Shown in pieces: positions 24,815 to 33,450 of a stretch of 64,000 bases of DNA (position 1 is its first letter; the number at the start of each line of letters is the position of its first letter). The notes below the pieces were generated by a model. It did no database searches. It was given only the letters and a program-made list of their open reading frames with translations, and was not told the origin of the DNA. This DNA is from Robinsoniella peoriensis. Lineage in GTDB: Bacteria > Bacillota > Clostridia > Lachnospirales > Lachnospiraceae. The position numbers and the translations under genes are program-made. Location: NCBI RefSeq assembly GCF_042680125.1, contig NZ_JBHTNY010000004.1; one strand, given 5' to 3'.

Positions 24815-26413
24815 ATGAATAATATAAAATTATTAGATTGTACTTTACGTGACGGTGGTTATGTTAATGACTGGAGATTTGGACATGACAACATTGTGAG
24901 TTTATTTGAAAGACTGGTCAGCACAAATGTAGACATGATCGAAGTCGGATTCCTGGATGAAAGACACGAGTTTGATATCGACCGTACCATCATGCCGAAC
25001 ACGGACTGCGTAGAAAAAATCTATGGCGGGCTTGACAGAAGACAGGCAATGGTTGTTGGAATGATCGATTTCGGAACCTGCGGAATAGAAAATCTGTCTC
25101 CCTGCAAGGACAGTTATCTGGATGGTATCCGGGTAATCTTTAAAAAACATCTGATGCATGAAGCAATTGCGTTCTGCCGTCAGGTAAAAGAATTGGGCTA
25201 TCAGGTATTTACCCAGGCAGTTTCGATTACAAGTTACTCAGACAGAGAAATGCTGGATCTTATCGATCTCGTAAATGAGTTAAAACCTTACGCAGTATCC
25301 ATTGTAGATACCTATGGATTACTTCATCAGGAACATCTGATGCACTATTTTGAATTATTAGACCATAACCTCATTCCCGAAATTGGTGTAGGATATCATT
25401 CCCATAACAACTTCCAGCTGGCGTATTCCAACTGTATGGAAGTTTTGAAAGCTCACACAGACCGTATGGTAGTAGTGGATGCAACTCTTTATGGAATGGG
25501 CAAAAGTGCTGGTAATGCGCCGATGGAATTGCTGTCAATGTATTTGAATACCAATTGTGGAAAAAACTATGATATCAGCCAGATGTTAGAAGCAATCGAT
25601 ATCAACATCATGAATATTTATGAAAAGAGTCCATGGGGGTATAATCTTTTCTTCTATCTGTCGGCATCCAATAACTGCCATCCAAGTTATGTAAAATATT
25701 TAATGGACAAGCATACATTATCCCTGAAGTCCTTAAATGAAATACTGGACAGCATTGAATTTGAAAAGAAATTATTATACGATCAGAAGCATATTGAACA
25801 TCTGTATAATCAGTATCAGAATTCAGAATGTAATGATCTGGATGATCTGGTAAAACTGGAAGAACAGTTTGCAGGAAAGAAAATTCTGTTAGTTGGACCA
25901 GGTAAAAATGTCCAGGCTCAGGAAGAAAAAATCAAAGCTTATATTGAAGCAAATCATCCGGTTGTCATCTCTACAAATTATATACCGGGAGCCCTTATGG
26001 TTGATTACGTATTCCTAAGCAATTCAAGAAGGTATGTTCAGCTGAACAGCGTGATCACAGAGTATAAGAACCGTGATACCAAGGTAATTGCTACATCAAA
26101 CGTAACGAATACAAAAGGGAGCTTTGACTACACCTTAAACTATAGTTCACTGGTAGATGAAGATGCTGAGATTATTGATAATGCATTTATCATGCTCCTG
26201 AAAACATTGATGAAAGTAAAAGTAGATCATGTGGCATGTGCCGGCTTTGATGGCTATTCACCGATTGAAGATAATTACTACAATTCCAGCATGGAATACA
26301 GGATTGAAAAAGAGAAGTCAAATAGTATGAACCAGTATGTGATTGACTGCCTGAAAAAGATGAATGATCATATCTCTGTGGAATTTATAACAGATACATT
26401 CTATGAGAAATAG
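24815..26413 (+). CDS. HMGL/DRE-TIM aldolase-type protein with C-terminal extension
   Basis: 532 residues. The N-terminal ~300 residues form an HMGL-like TIM barrel: DCTLRDGGYVNDW at 8-20 (the R-D pair of the DRE-TIM family) and GYHSHNN at 193-199 (His195 and His197 as metal ligands). The closest known enzymes are 4-hydroxy-2-oxovalerate aldolases, which use pyruvate and an aldehyde. Residues about 340-532 are a second Rossmann-like domain opening with GKKILLVGPGKNVQAQ, of unknown role. The product of a pyruvate-aldose condensation would be a 3-deoxy-2-ulosonic acid, which would suit the KdsB homologue nearby. That link is inference. It has its own promoter and appears monocistronic. Confidence 0.75.
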   Translation: MNNIKLLDCTLRDGGYVNDWRFGHDNIVSLFERLVSTNVDMIEVGFLDERHEFDIDRTIMPNTDCVEKIYGGLDRRQAMVVGMIDFGTCGIENLSPCKDSYLDGIRVIFKKHLMHEAIAFCRQVKELGYQVFTQAVSITSYSDREMLDLIDLVNELKPYAVSIVDTYGLLHQEHLMHYFELLDHNLIPEIGVGYHSHNNFQLAYSNCMEVLKAHTDRMVVVDATLYGMGKSAGNAPMELLSMYLNTNCGKNYDISQMLEAIDINIMNIYEKSPWGYNLFFYLSASNNCHPSYVKYLMDKHTLSLKSLNEILDSIEFEKKLLYDQKHIEHLYNQYQNSECNDLDDLVKLEEQFAGKKILLVGPGKNVQAQEEKIKAYIEANHPVVISTNYIPGALMVDYVFLSNSRRYVQLNSVITEYKNRDTKVIATSNVTNTKGSFDYTLNYSSLVDEDAEIIDNAFIMLLKTLMKVKVDHVACAGFDGYSPIEDNYYNSSMEYRIEKEKSNSMNQYVIDCLKKMNDHISVEFITDTFYEK

Positions 26414-26522
26414 AATTATCATTTTACAAAAAACGTGCAGAAGTTTCTTTTCGAAATGGCATTTTGAATATTTTGATACAACATATTTTATTTGAAATTT
26501 GAAAAAGTTATAAAATGCAGGT

Positions 26523-26557
26523 AAGAGCTATCGGTGATTTGACCTGATAGCTCTTTC
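26523..26557 (+). terminator. Probable terminator after the aldolase-like gene
   Basis: AAGAGCTATC pairs with GATAGCTCTT, extended by GGT/ACC with a one-base bulge; loop GATTTG. Only three T residues continue on the 3' side, so efficiency is uncertain. Confidence 0.55.
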
Positions 26558-26779
26558 AATGAGAAGAGGTATGCCCGGAGAACGGTATGTTCAGAATCAG
26601 GTAGATGGGCCTTAGAGCGTGTCCTATTTAAATAGAAACAGTACTTTTTTGATCTGTCTTTAGCGTGAAATATGAAGCAAATATTATAAAAGTATGAACT
26701 AAAATGCCTTGGAATGTCAAAATTAGCAAAAAATATGTAAAAAATAACCTTATATAGGGTGGTAAAATTTTAAAACATA

Positions 26780-26788
26780 TGATATAAT
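26780..26788 (+). promoter_or_regulatory. Extended -10 promoter for ugd
   Basis: TG-A-TATAAT: TG at 26780-26781 and TATAAT at 26783-26788, about 40 bases before the ugd ATG. The -35 region (TGGTAA-like) is weak, which is common with an extended -10. Confidence 0.5.
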
Positions 26789-26827
26789 TTAAACACTATA
26801 TTGTGAATATTATGCGGAGAAGATAAA

Positions 26828-28138
26828 ATGAAAATTGCAGTTGCAGGAACCGGTTATGTCGGCCTTGTCACAGGTGTGTGCCTGGCGAGTAAAGGACATG
26901 ATGTAACTTGTGTTGATATTGATGAAGAAAAAGTTGAAAAAATGAAAAAGGGGATATCCCCTATCTATGAGCCTGGACTGGATGAATTAATGCAGCAAAG
27001 CATGGATCATCTGCAGTTTACAACGGACTATGGCGCTGCATATAAGGATGCGGAGGCCATTTTTATTGGCGTGGGAACTCCGGAAAAACAGGATGGTTCC
27101 GCAAATCTGGCTTATGTCTTTAAAGTAGTAAAACAGATCGCGCAATCCGTAGAACGGGATTGTGTAGTTGTAGTAAAATCTACTGTTCCGATTGGTACCA
27201 ACGACAAGGTGGAATCCTATCTTCGGGAGCGTTTGGTACATGATGTCAAAGTAGATATAGCGTCTAATCCTGAATTTCTATCTCAGGGAACCGCAGTTTT
27301 GGATACACTTCATGCATCCCGTATTGTCATCGGTGTGGAAGATGAAAAAGCCGGTGAAGTTTTAAAGAATGTTTATGAAAAATTCGATGCACCGATTATT
27401 GTTACAGACAGAAGAAGTGCAGAGATGATAAAATATGCATCCAATGATTTCCTTGCATTGAAGATCTCATATGTAAATGAGATCGCTAACCTCTGCGAAA
27501 TCGTAGGTGCAGATATTGAAGATGTTACAAAAGGAATGGGATATGATGCCCGTATAGGAAAACGGTTTTTAAACTCCGGAATCGGTTATGGAGGTTCTTG
27601 TTTCCCAAAAGATACAAAAGCCTTAAGCTGGCTGGCAAGTTTTAATGACAACGAAATAAAGACAATCAGAGCGGCCATTGATGTAAATGAAAACCAGAAA
27701 TTAAAACTGGTGAAAAAAGCAAAAAAATATTATGAAGACTTCACAGATCTTAATGTGGCAGTATTGGGTCTTACCTTTAAGCCTGGAACCGATGATCTGA
27801 GGGAAGCAGCTTCACTTGTGAATGTTCCTATCCTTCTGGAAGACGGTGCCCATGTGAAAGCCTGGGATCCGGTAGGAGCTGAGAATTTTAAAAAGCTCTA
27901 TCCAAAGAAAGTTGATTATTGTTCAAGCATCGAAGAGACTTTAAAAGATGCGGATATCTGCTTTATCTTTACCGAGTGGGATGAAGTAAAGAAATTTGAT
28001 ATAAAGAAGTACGAACAACTCATGAGAAAACCTATCGTATTAGATGGAAGAAATTGTTATTCCTTAGATGCGTTTGCAGATACAAAAATAGTATATAATT
28101 CGATCGGCCGTAAAACAGTGAATAGTGAGTTAATGTAG
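26828..28138 (+). CDS. ugd: UDP-glucose 6-dehydrogenase
   Basis: A 436-residue nucleotide-sugar dehydrogenase: GTGYVGLVTGVCLASKGHDV at 7-26 binds NAD, SNPEFLSQGTAV lies about 146-157, GYGGSCFPKD has the catalytic Cys258, and GLTFKPGTDDLREA is at about 315-330. It oxidises UDP-glucose to UDP-glucuronate in two steps. Length and motifs agree with bacterial UDP-glucose dehydrogenases; UDP-N-acetylmannosamine dehydrogenase is a less likely alternative. It supplies an acidic sugar for the surface polymer and is set between its own promoter and a strong terminator. Confidence 0.93.
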   Translation: MKIAVAGTGYVGLVTGVCLASKGHDVTCVDIDEEKVEKMKKGISPIYEPGLDELMQQSMDHLQFTTDYGAAYKDAEAIFIGVGTPEKQDGSANLAYVFKVVKQIAQSVERDCVVVVKSTVPIGTNDKVESYLRERLVHDVKVDIASNPEFLSQGTAVLDTLHASRIVIGVEDEKAGEVLKNVYEKFDAPIIVTDRRSAEMIKYASNDFLALKISYVNEIANLCEIVGADIEDVTKGMGYDARIGKRFLNSGIGYGGSCFPKDTKALSWLASFNDNEIKTIRAAIDVNENQKLKLVKKAKKYYEDFTDLNVAVLGLTFKPGTDDLREAASLVNVPILLEDGAHVKAWDPVGAENFKKLYPKKVDYCSSIEETLKDADICFIFTEWDEVKKFDIKKYEQLMRKPIVLDGRNCYSLDAFADTKIVYNSIGRKTVNSELM

Positions 28139-28149
28139 GACAAGAAATT

Positions 28150-28182
28150 ACGGATATCCGTTTTTGCAGATATCCGTTTTTT
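28150..28182 (+). terminator. Intrinsic terminator after ugd
   Basis: ACGGATATC (28150-28158) pairs with GATATCCGT (28169-28177), followed by a T-run to 28182, 12 bases after the ugd stop codon. Confidence 0.85.
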
Positions 28183-28231
28183 GGGTGGTTGAAAGAGAAA
28201 AAGAGAACAAAGGAAGGGTTGATAAATAATT

Positions 28232-29245
28232 ATGAAATTGATTATTCAGATTCCATGTTATAACGAAGCACAAACCTTAGAAATTGCACTGAATGACTTG
28301 CCGAAACAGATTGACGGCATCGATGAGATTGAATATTTAATTATAAACGATGGAAGCAAGGACAATACGGTAGAAGTTGCAAAAAACTGGGGGGTTCACT
28401 ATGTAGTGAATTTCAAAAGAAACAAAGGACTTGCAAAAGGCTTTATGGCAGGCCTGGATGCCTGTCTTAGACATGGTGCGGACATAATTGTTAATACAGA
28501 TGCTGATAATCAGTATTGCGGGGAAGATATTGAAAAACTGGTAAGACCGATATTGGATGGGGAATCGGATATTGTTATTGGGGAAAGACCGATTGATAAT
28601 ACGGAACATTTTTCGCCGTTAAAGAAAAGACTGCAGCATTTTGGAAGCTGGGTTGTTCGTAAGGCTTCTAAGACGGATATTCCGGACGCACCAAGTGGAT
28701 TTCGTGCATATAGCAGGGAAGCTGCGCTGCGGATGAACGTTATTAATGAGTATACGTATACATTAGAAACGATTGTACAGGCTGGGAGAAATAAGATGGC
28801 TTGTACTTCTGTACCAATTAGAACGAATGGAGAACTCAGACCGTCGAGATTGTTTAGCAGTATGTTTGGGTATGTGAAGAAGTCTATGCTGACGATTGTG
28901 CGGGCGTTTATGATGTATCGGCCGTTGTATTTCTTTACGATTATCGGTAGTATTCTTTCTTTTATAGGAGTTGCGATTGGTATTAGATTTATTTATTTCT
29001 TCATAATAGATGGAGGTCGTGGCCATACACAATCCCTTATTTTAGCCAGTATGATGATTATTTTAGGTGTTATGACAGGCATTGTAGGTTTGCAGGCCGA
29101 TATCATTTCCGGGAATCGGAAGTTATTAGAGGATATTCAATATCATGTAAGAAAGTTGGATTATGATAAATGCGATGAAAAAAATTCCAATTGTAAGGAA
29201 GAAAGTTGTACAGTATTAAGAGATGATGTAAAGGAAAGGGCGTAA
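28232..29245 (+). CDS. GtrB/DPM1-like glycosyltransferase family 2 with C-terminal membrane helices
   Basis: A 337-residue GT2: IIQIPCYNEAQTLEIAL at the N terminus, LIINDGSKDNT about 31-41, VNTDADNQYC with the DXD about 87-96 and SGFRAYSREAA in the acceptor region near 150. Two membrane helices lie at about 230-255 and 265-290, followed by a cytoplasmic charged tail. This topology is that of polyprenyl-phosphate hexose synthases (GtrB/Dpm1), which load undecaprenyl phosphate with a sugar later used by an extracytoplasmic GT-C transferase. The GT-C proteins at 33451, 41392 and 44931 are possible partners. It is the last gene before the AT-rich cassette. Confidence 0.87.
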   Translation: MKLIIQIPCYNEAQTLEIALNDLPKQIDGIDEIEYLIINDGSKDNTVEVAKNWGVHYVVNFKRNKGLAKGFMAGLDACLRHGADIIVNTDADNQYCGEDIEKLVRPILDGESDIVIGERPIDNTEHFSPLKKRLQHFGSWVVRKASKTDIPDAPSGFRAYSREAALRMNVINEYTYTLETIVQAGRNKMACTSVPIRTNGELRPSRLFSSMFGYVKKSMLTIVRAFMMYRPLYFFTIIGSILSFIGVAIGIRFIYFFIIDGGRGHTQSLILASMMIILGVMTGIVGLQADIISGNRKLLEDIQYHVRKLDYDKCDEKNSNCKEESCTVLRDDVKERA

Positions 29246-29248
29246 TAC

Positions 29249-30703
29249 ATGCTCATGGAGAGGCGAATCGAAAAAGATAGTGAAAAAATGAAACAGATAA
29301 TAATGCATTATATGAGCAAAAACGATTTAGAAGGAGCTTTAAAGGCAATCACTTTTTTTGGAAGATATATGTATGCGTTAAATCAATGTTATGATGATGA
29401 TGATGTTGAAAAAATAATCTATAAAATAGCACATAATATTGGTACCGTAGAAAAATCATTTCCCAAAAAAGAAAAAAGCATCCTTTTCTATGATGGTTTT
29501 GGACTAGATAATCGTGGATTAGCACTCATTTATGTGAGGGCCTTGGTAAACCTACAGTTTGATATCGTGTATGTGACACTTGACAATAGAAAGGATTTTA
29601 TACCTGGCATCTCTAAAGAACTAAAGAAAAATAAAAATAATAAAATAATATTTATTTCTGAAAAGAATATAATTCGAAGTATTAAGACGATTAATAGTGT
29701 CGTAGAAAAGGAAAGTATATCTAAAATTTTATTGTATACAACTCCTTACGACTTGATAGGAATCACTGCATGCACTGGGCTGGAAGGAAGTATTGACAGG
29801 TTTCTGATAAACTTAACGGATCATGCTTTTTGGCTAGGGAAAAAATCCTGTGACTATTTTATTGAATTTAGAGATTATGGTGCATCTGTTTCACGTTACA
29901 AGAGAAAAATCTGTGCAAATAAGATAATCAAACTGCCTTTTTATCCAATGATTGATGACACAGTTGAGTTTCAGGGGTTTCCATTTTTAAAAGAGGATAA
30001 GAAGATTGTTTTTTCTGGGGGATCACTATACAAGACGTTAGGAGCAGATAATCTATATTATAAAATAGTTCTTCATATTTTAAAAAAACATTCGGATGTT
30101 ATATTTTTGTATGCTGGTACGGGTGATGGACGAGAACTTAGAAAAATACAGGAAGAATATCCAGAAAGAGTATATTGGATATCGGAAAGAAGTGACTTAT
30201 TTGCTGTAATGAAAAATGTCACTTTATATCTCAGTACTTATCCAATGATTGGCGGATTAATGTCCCAATATGCTATAGCTGCAAATACATTACCAATTAC
30301 ACTTATTTATGATGAATGTTCAACGGGTGTTTTACTTTATCCAGAAGAGCTGGGTATTGAGTTTACATCTGTAAATGAATTGTATAGTATGGTGGATCAT
30401 CTTCTGGATGATGATGTTTTTCTACAAGAGCAAAAAAGTAAAATTAAACATCAATTGATATTACCGGAAGAATTTGAAGAACAATTATTACTGCTCTTAA
30501 AGGAAAAAAAGACAAAATTTCAAACAAATATAGAGGAGTTTGATACAAAATCTTTTTTGAGGACATATCTTGAAAGAATTAACTATTTTGAATATAGCAA
30601 AGTATTTGGGATTAAGAAAATAAAAATTATGTGGAGATGGTTTCCTTTTTATACAATTGTTGGAATTATCGGTAATTTAAAGGAAAAAATATTCCATAAA
30701 TAA
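29249..30703 (+). CDS. Probable GT-B glycosyltransferase, family not recognised
   Basis: 484 residues, soluble, with a two-Rossmann GT-B look. The N-terminal half contains SILFYDGFGLDNRGLALIYV and a hydrophilic segment with NLTDHAFWLG near residue 190. The C-terminal half has KKIVFSGGSLYKTLGADNLY then FLYAGTGDGRELRKI (typical GT-B donor-domain glycine turn), and a YPMIGGLMSQYA segment that resembles the donor-binding helix. It starts 3 bases after the previous gene and opens the strongly AT-rich part of the locus. Donor and acceptor unknown; a GT4- or GT41-related transferase is the best guess. Confidence 0.6.
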   Translation: MLMERRIEKDSEKMKQIIMHYMSKNDLEGALKAITFFGRYMYALNQCYDDDDVEKIIYKIAHNIGTVEKSFPKKEKSILFYDGFGLDNRGLALIYVRALVNLQFDIVYVTLDNRKDFIPGISKELKKNKNNKIIFISEKNIIRSIKTINSVVEKESISKILLYTTPYDLIGITACTGLEGSIDRFLINLTDHAFWLGKKSCDYFIEFRDYGASVSRYKRKICANKIIKLPFYPMIDDTVEFQGFPFLKEDKKIVFSGGSLYKTLGADNLYYKIVLHILKKHSDVIFLYAGTGDGRELRKIQEEYPERVYWISERSDLFAVMKNVTLYLSTYPMIGGLMSQYAIAANTLPITLIYDECSTGVLLYPEELGIEFTSVNELYSMVDHLLDDDVFLQEQKSKIKHQLILPEEFEEQLLLLLKEKKTKFQTNIEEFDTKSFLRTYLERINYFEYSKVFGIKKIKIMWRWFPFYTIVGIIGNLKEKIFHK

Positions 30704-30739
30704 TTTATATTTTGCTATTTATGAAAGGATTATAGTACT

Positions 30740-31612
30740 ATGGAACATGTGAGCTTTGTGATTTTGCATTATGTTGTTTATGACTATACGATCAAATGTA
30801 TTAATTCAATTCTAAATAATATAGAGTATGATAATTATACAATTATAGTTATTGATAATGGATCTCCAGATGATAGTTTTAAAGAGGTTGAACAACTTTA
30901 TGCTAATAATAAAACTGTTATTTGTATTAAATCAGAAAAAAATCTTGGATTTGCGAAAGGAAATAATCTTGGATATAAATATGCGAAAAATAATCTTAGG
31001 TCAAGTTTTATAATAATTGCAAATAACGATACAATATTTGAACAACCAGGTTTCGTAAATATTCTCAAAAAAGAGTATGCCCAGGAACAATATGGTTTGT
31101 TAGGACCAGATATTGTACGTATAGACGGGTATCACCAAAGTCCTTACAGACCAGAAATAATTAGTAAAGATCAGGTGAAGCGTTGGGTTTTAAACAGAAA
31201 CATCTGGTATGTTTGTTTGAAGGTAAATAAATTTTTTTCTAAAGGTAATAATTCTCCGGTTTTACAGAAAATTTATAACAAAAGAGATAAGAAAAACAGA
31301 GCAGTAATTAATCATTCCCAAAGACAAAAACATGTAGTTCTTCAAGGTGCGTGCGTTATATATTCTCCGCTTTTTATCAAAAGATTTGATTATGGTTTTT
31401 ATCCTGAAACTTTTATGTATTGTGAAGAAGATATTATAGCTTATCTATGTGAAAAAAATGGATTGGTAACAATGTATACACCTTCATTAAAAATTATACA
31501 TGCAGAATCAGCGAGTACCTCGGCTAATACTGCATGTAAGATTGATAAAGAACTCTTCGTGACTAAGAATATATTAAAATCATTAAAGATTCTTTCCAAA
31601 CTAATGGATTAG
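30740..31612 (+). CDS. Glycosyltransferase family 2 (rhamnosyltransferase-like)
   Basis: A 290-residue GT2: VSFVILHYVVYDYTIKCINS at the N terminus, IVIDNGSPDDS about 33-43, NLGFAKGNNLGY about 70-81 and IANNDTIFE (metal motif) about 93-101; MYCEEDIIAYL about 225-235 would hold the catalytic acid. The DNGS/NLGFAxGNN/NND pattern is the one used by WbbL-type rhamnosyltransferases, but the sugar is not certain. Its 3' end overlaps by 4 bases the end of the inverted gene that follows, so the two are tightly convergent with no terminator between them. Confidence 0.82.
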   Translation: MEHVSFVILHYVVYDYTIKCINSILNNIEYDNYTIIVIDNGSPDDSFKEVEQLYANNKTVICIKSEKNLGFAKGNNLGYKYAKNNLRSSFIIIANNDTIFEQPGFVNILKKEYAQEQYGLLGPDIVRIDGYHQSPYRPEIISKDQVKRWVLNRNIWYVCLKVNKFFSKGNNSPVLQKIYNKRDKKNRAVINHSQRQKHVVLQGACVIYSPLFIKRFDYGFYPETFMYCEEDIIAYLCEKNGLVTMYTPSLKIIHAESASTSANTACKIDKELFVTKNILKSLKILSKLMD

Positions 31613-32637
31613 TTCAGATGTTTGGCAACAATTTCAGGAAATAATTTATATCCTAATAAACCTAGGTAATAAAGTATCGTTGGACTGATATAAATGATTA
31701 CACCGGACATTTTCTCTAAAACACCAGAGTGATCACTTTTTAAAAATGGATATAAATGGCCATGGGTGTTTTGCTTAATACGTTTAAAAAGATTTTTATC
31801 ATAATACTTGCAGCAAATCATGTTAAAGAGCATCCATAGCGATGTTCTGACTTTTCGATAGGATCCTTGATCTTTAATGTTCATATTCTCATGTTTTAAA
31901 ATGCACCATATTAAATCTGCAGAATCCATGTTGCTTATTTTTTTAGGATCAAATATGCCTGTAGTTTTCATCTTCTGTAAAGCTGATACTTCATTCAATC
32001 TGTAATTGTATAAGGATTGACTAACATAGTGTCCGGTTTGACATGCATTATAATATTGGATTATCCACAGCATATCCTCGCCTACTTTTAAAGCTGTATT
32101 AAATCTAAGCTGAAGTTTTGAAACAATAGACATTCTAAACATTTTAGTGCATAAATAACCGCTGATATAATTACTGCAAAGAGTATATTCGTATAATTTT
32201 TCCCGAGTCATTTTACAATTTTGAGGTAGCACCATCGAAACAGTATTTCTGTTTTTAAGGCGATTATATCCGCAAAGTGATACATCCGTATTTTGAATAG
32301 CTTTTAATAACTCGCGCACAAAGTGTGGAGAAATAAAGTCATCAGAATCAATAAAAGTTAAAAAATCACCAGTTACATGATCAAGTGCAAGATTTCTTGC
32401 AGAGGAAACACCCCCATTGTCCTTGGAAAGAAATTTTATTCTGCTGTCTTTTGCTACATATTTTTTACAGATGTCTGGTGAAGTGTCTTTAGAACCATCA
32501 TTTACTAATATGATTTCCAGGTTTGTATAAGATTGTGCTAAAACAGAGTCTAGACATTCTTCCAGATATGATTCTGCATTATATACAGGAATTATTATAC
32601 TTACAACAGCTTTGCTTGAATTAGTTTGATTATACAT
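31609..32637 (-). CDS. Glycosyltransferase family 2, inverted within the cassette
   Basis: 342 residues: IIIPVYNAESYLEECLDSVL at the N terminus, ILVNDGSKDTSPDI, NGGVSSARNLALD and FIDSDDFI (DXD about 96-99), a standard GT2 set, with ALKVGEDMLWI (ED motif) about 180-190. It is the only minus-strand gene between 2948 and 49380. It has its own promoter in the divergent gap to 32775 and converges on the previous gene with a 4-base overlap. Orientation and AT-rich composition suggest arrival by rearrangement or transfer as part of the cassette. Confidence 0.85.
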   Translation of the reverse strand: MYNQTNSSKAVVSIIIPVYNAESYLEECLDSVLAQSYTNLEIILVNDGSKDTSPDICKKYVAKDSRIKFLSKDNGGVSSARNLALDHVTGDFLTFIDSDDFISPHFVRELLKAIQNTDVSLCGYNRLKNRNTVSMVLPQNCKMTREKLYEYTLCSNYISGYLCTKMFRMSIVSKLQLRFNTALKVGEDMLWIIQYYNACQTGHYVSQSLYNYRLNEVSALQKMKTTGIFDPKKISNMDSADLIWCILKHENMNIKDQGSYRKVRTSLWMLFNMICCKYYDKNLFKRIKQNTHGHLYPFLKSDHSGVLEKMSGVIIYISPTILYYLGLLGYKLFPEIVAKHLN

Positions 32638-32668
32638 AAATACCTCGCATATTTAAAAAGATAAGATT

Positions 32669-32697
32669 ATTCTATCATAATAAATTTATCATAACAA
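32669..32697 (-). promoter_or_regulatory. Promoter for the inverted GT2 gene
   Basis: On the minus strand, TTGTTA (32697-32692), a 17-nt spacer and TAGAAT (32674-32669), about 31 bases before the start codon. Confidence 0.55.
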
Positions 32698-32753
32698 GGG
32701 TTTTATATCTTTCTTGATAATCTAAGAGGTTATTATTAAACAAGTTTAAATTT

Positions 32754-32759
32754 TATAAT
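32754..32759 (+). promoter_or_regulatory. Candidate -10 element upstream of the acyltransferase
   Basis: TATAAT 15 bases before the ATG at 32775; no good -35 at 16-18 nt. If used, the leader would be very short. Weak. Confidence 0.3.
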
Positions 32760-32774
32760 GAAAAGAGATAAAAA

Positions 32775-33398
32775 ATGAATTTAGATAATATTGCTAAAAG
32801 AATCGCACATATTTGTTCTTATATATATCCAGAAAAAATTATACGGGGATTAAAATATTTTAATAGATTAGTTTTAAGTGAAGTTTACAGTCGGAAATTT
32901 AACACTGCTGGTGCTGGCATATATATAAAACCACCGATTCAAATTAAAGGTTGGAAATATATTAATATTGGTAGAAATTTTAGGTGTGGATATAGATTGC
33001 GTATAGAAGCGTGGGATGAATATGAGAATGTAAAATATCAACCACAAATTAAAATTGGCGATAATGTAACCGTTGGGGATGATTGTCATATAGGTGCTAT
33101 CAACAAAGTTATTATTGGCGATGATGTTTTAATGGGCAGCAAGATATATATAGCTGATCATTCTCATGGACAGGTCAAGGCAGAAGAAAAAGATATAAGG
33201 ATGGTTCAGAGAAATTTACATTCAAAGGGATCAGTAGAGATAGGCAATAATGTTTGGCTTGGTGAAGGAGTTGCAATTCTTCCAAATGTAAAAATAGGTA
33301 GTGGAGCTATTATAGGCTCTAATAGTGTAGTTACAAAAGATATTCCTGAAAATGTGGTTGCTGTAGGGGCTCCAGCCAGAGTAATAAGAAATCTATAA
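32775..33398 (+). CDS. Hexapeptide-repeat O-/N-acetyltransferase (left-handed beta-helix)
   Basis: A 207-residue protein with imperfect hexapeptide repeats ([LIV]-G-x4) from about residue 55 to 195: INIGRNFRCG, IKIGDNVTVGDDCHIGAI, VIIGDDVLMGSKIYI, a loop with DHSHGQ, then VEIGNNVWLGEGVAILPNVKIGSG. This is the WbbJ/LacA-type fold that transfers acetyl (or another acyl) from CoA to sugars. In the dTDP-3-amino-sugar context (38436, 38856) it is one of two candidates for the N-acetylation step, the other being the GNAT at 43231; O-acetylation of the polymer is also possible. Its Shine-Dalgarno site is weak. Confidence 0.85.
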   Translation: MNLDNIAKRIAHICSYIYPEKIIRGLKYFNRLVLSEVYSRKFNTAGAGIYIKPPIQIKGWKYINIGRNFRCGYRLRIEAWDEYENVKYQPQIKIGDNVTVGDDCHIGAINKVIIGDDVLMGSKIYIADHSHGQVKAEEKDIRMVQRNLHSKGSVEIGNNVWLGEGVAILPNVKIGSGAIIGSNSVVTKDIPENVVAVGAPARVIRNL

Positions 33399-33450
33399 AA
33401 ATTAAGAAGTTATCAAGAGTAAATCAGATATTGAAGAAAGTTGGACTAAT

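Larger units (their letters stand above)
26414..26827. other. AT-rich intergenic region between aldolase and ugd genes
   Basis: 414 bases without a convincing ORF. It holds a hairpin near 26523-26556 (probable terminator) and an extended -10 promoter near 26780. A stretch around 26613-26680 (AGAGCGTGTCC onward) could be a decayed insertion end, but no inverted repeat partner or transposase remnant is visible. Confidence 0.5.

Noticed and set aside
26600..26690. Possible insertion-sequence end (AGAGCGTGTCC)
   Set aside because: No inverted-repeat partner, target duplication or transposase remnant could be found nearby; reported only as part of the intergenic region.
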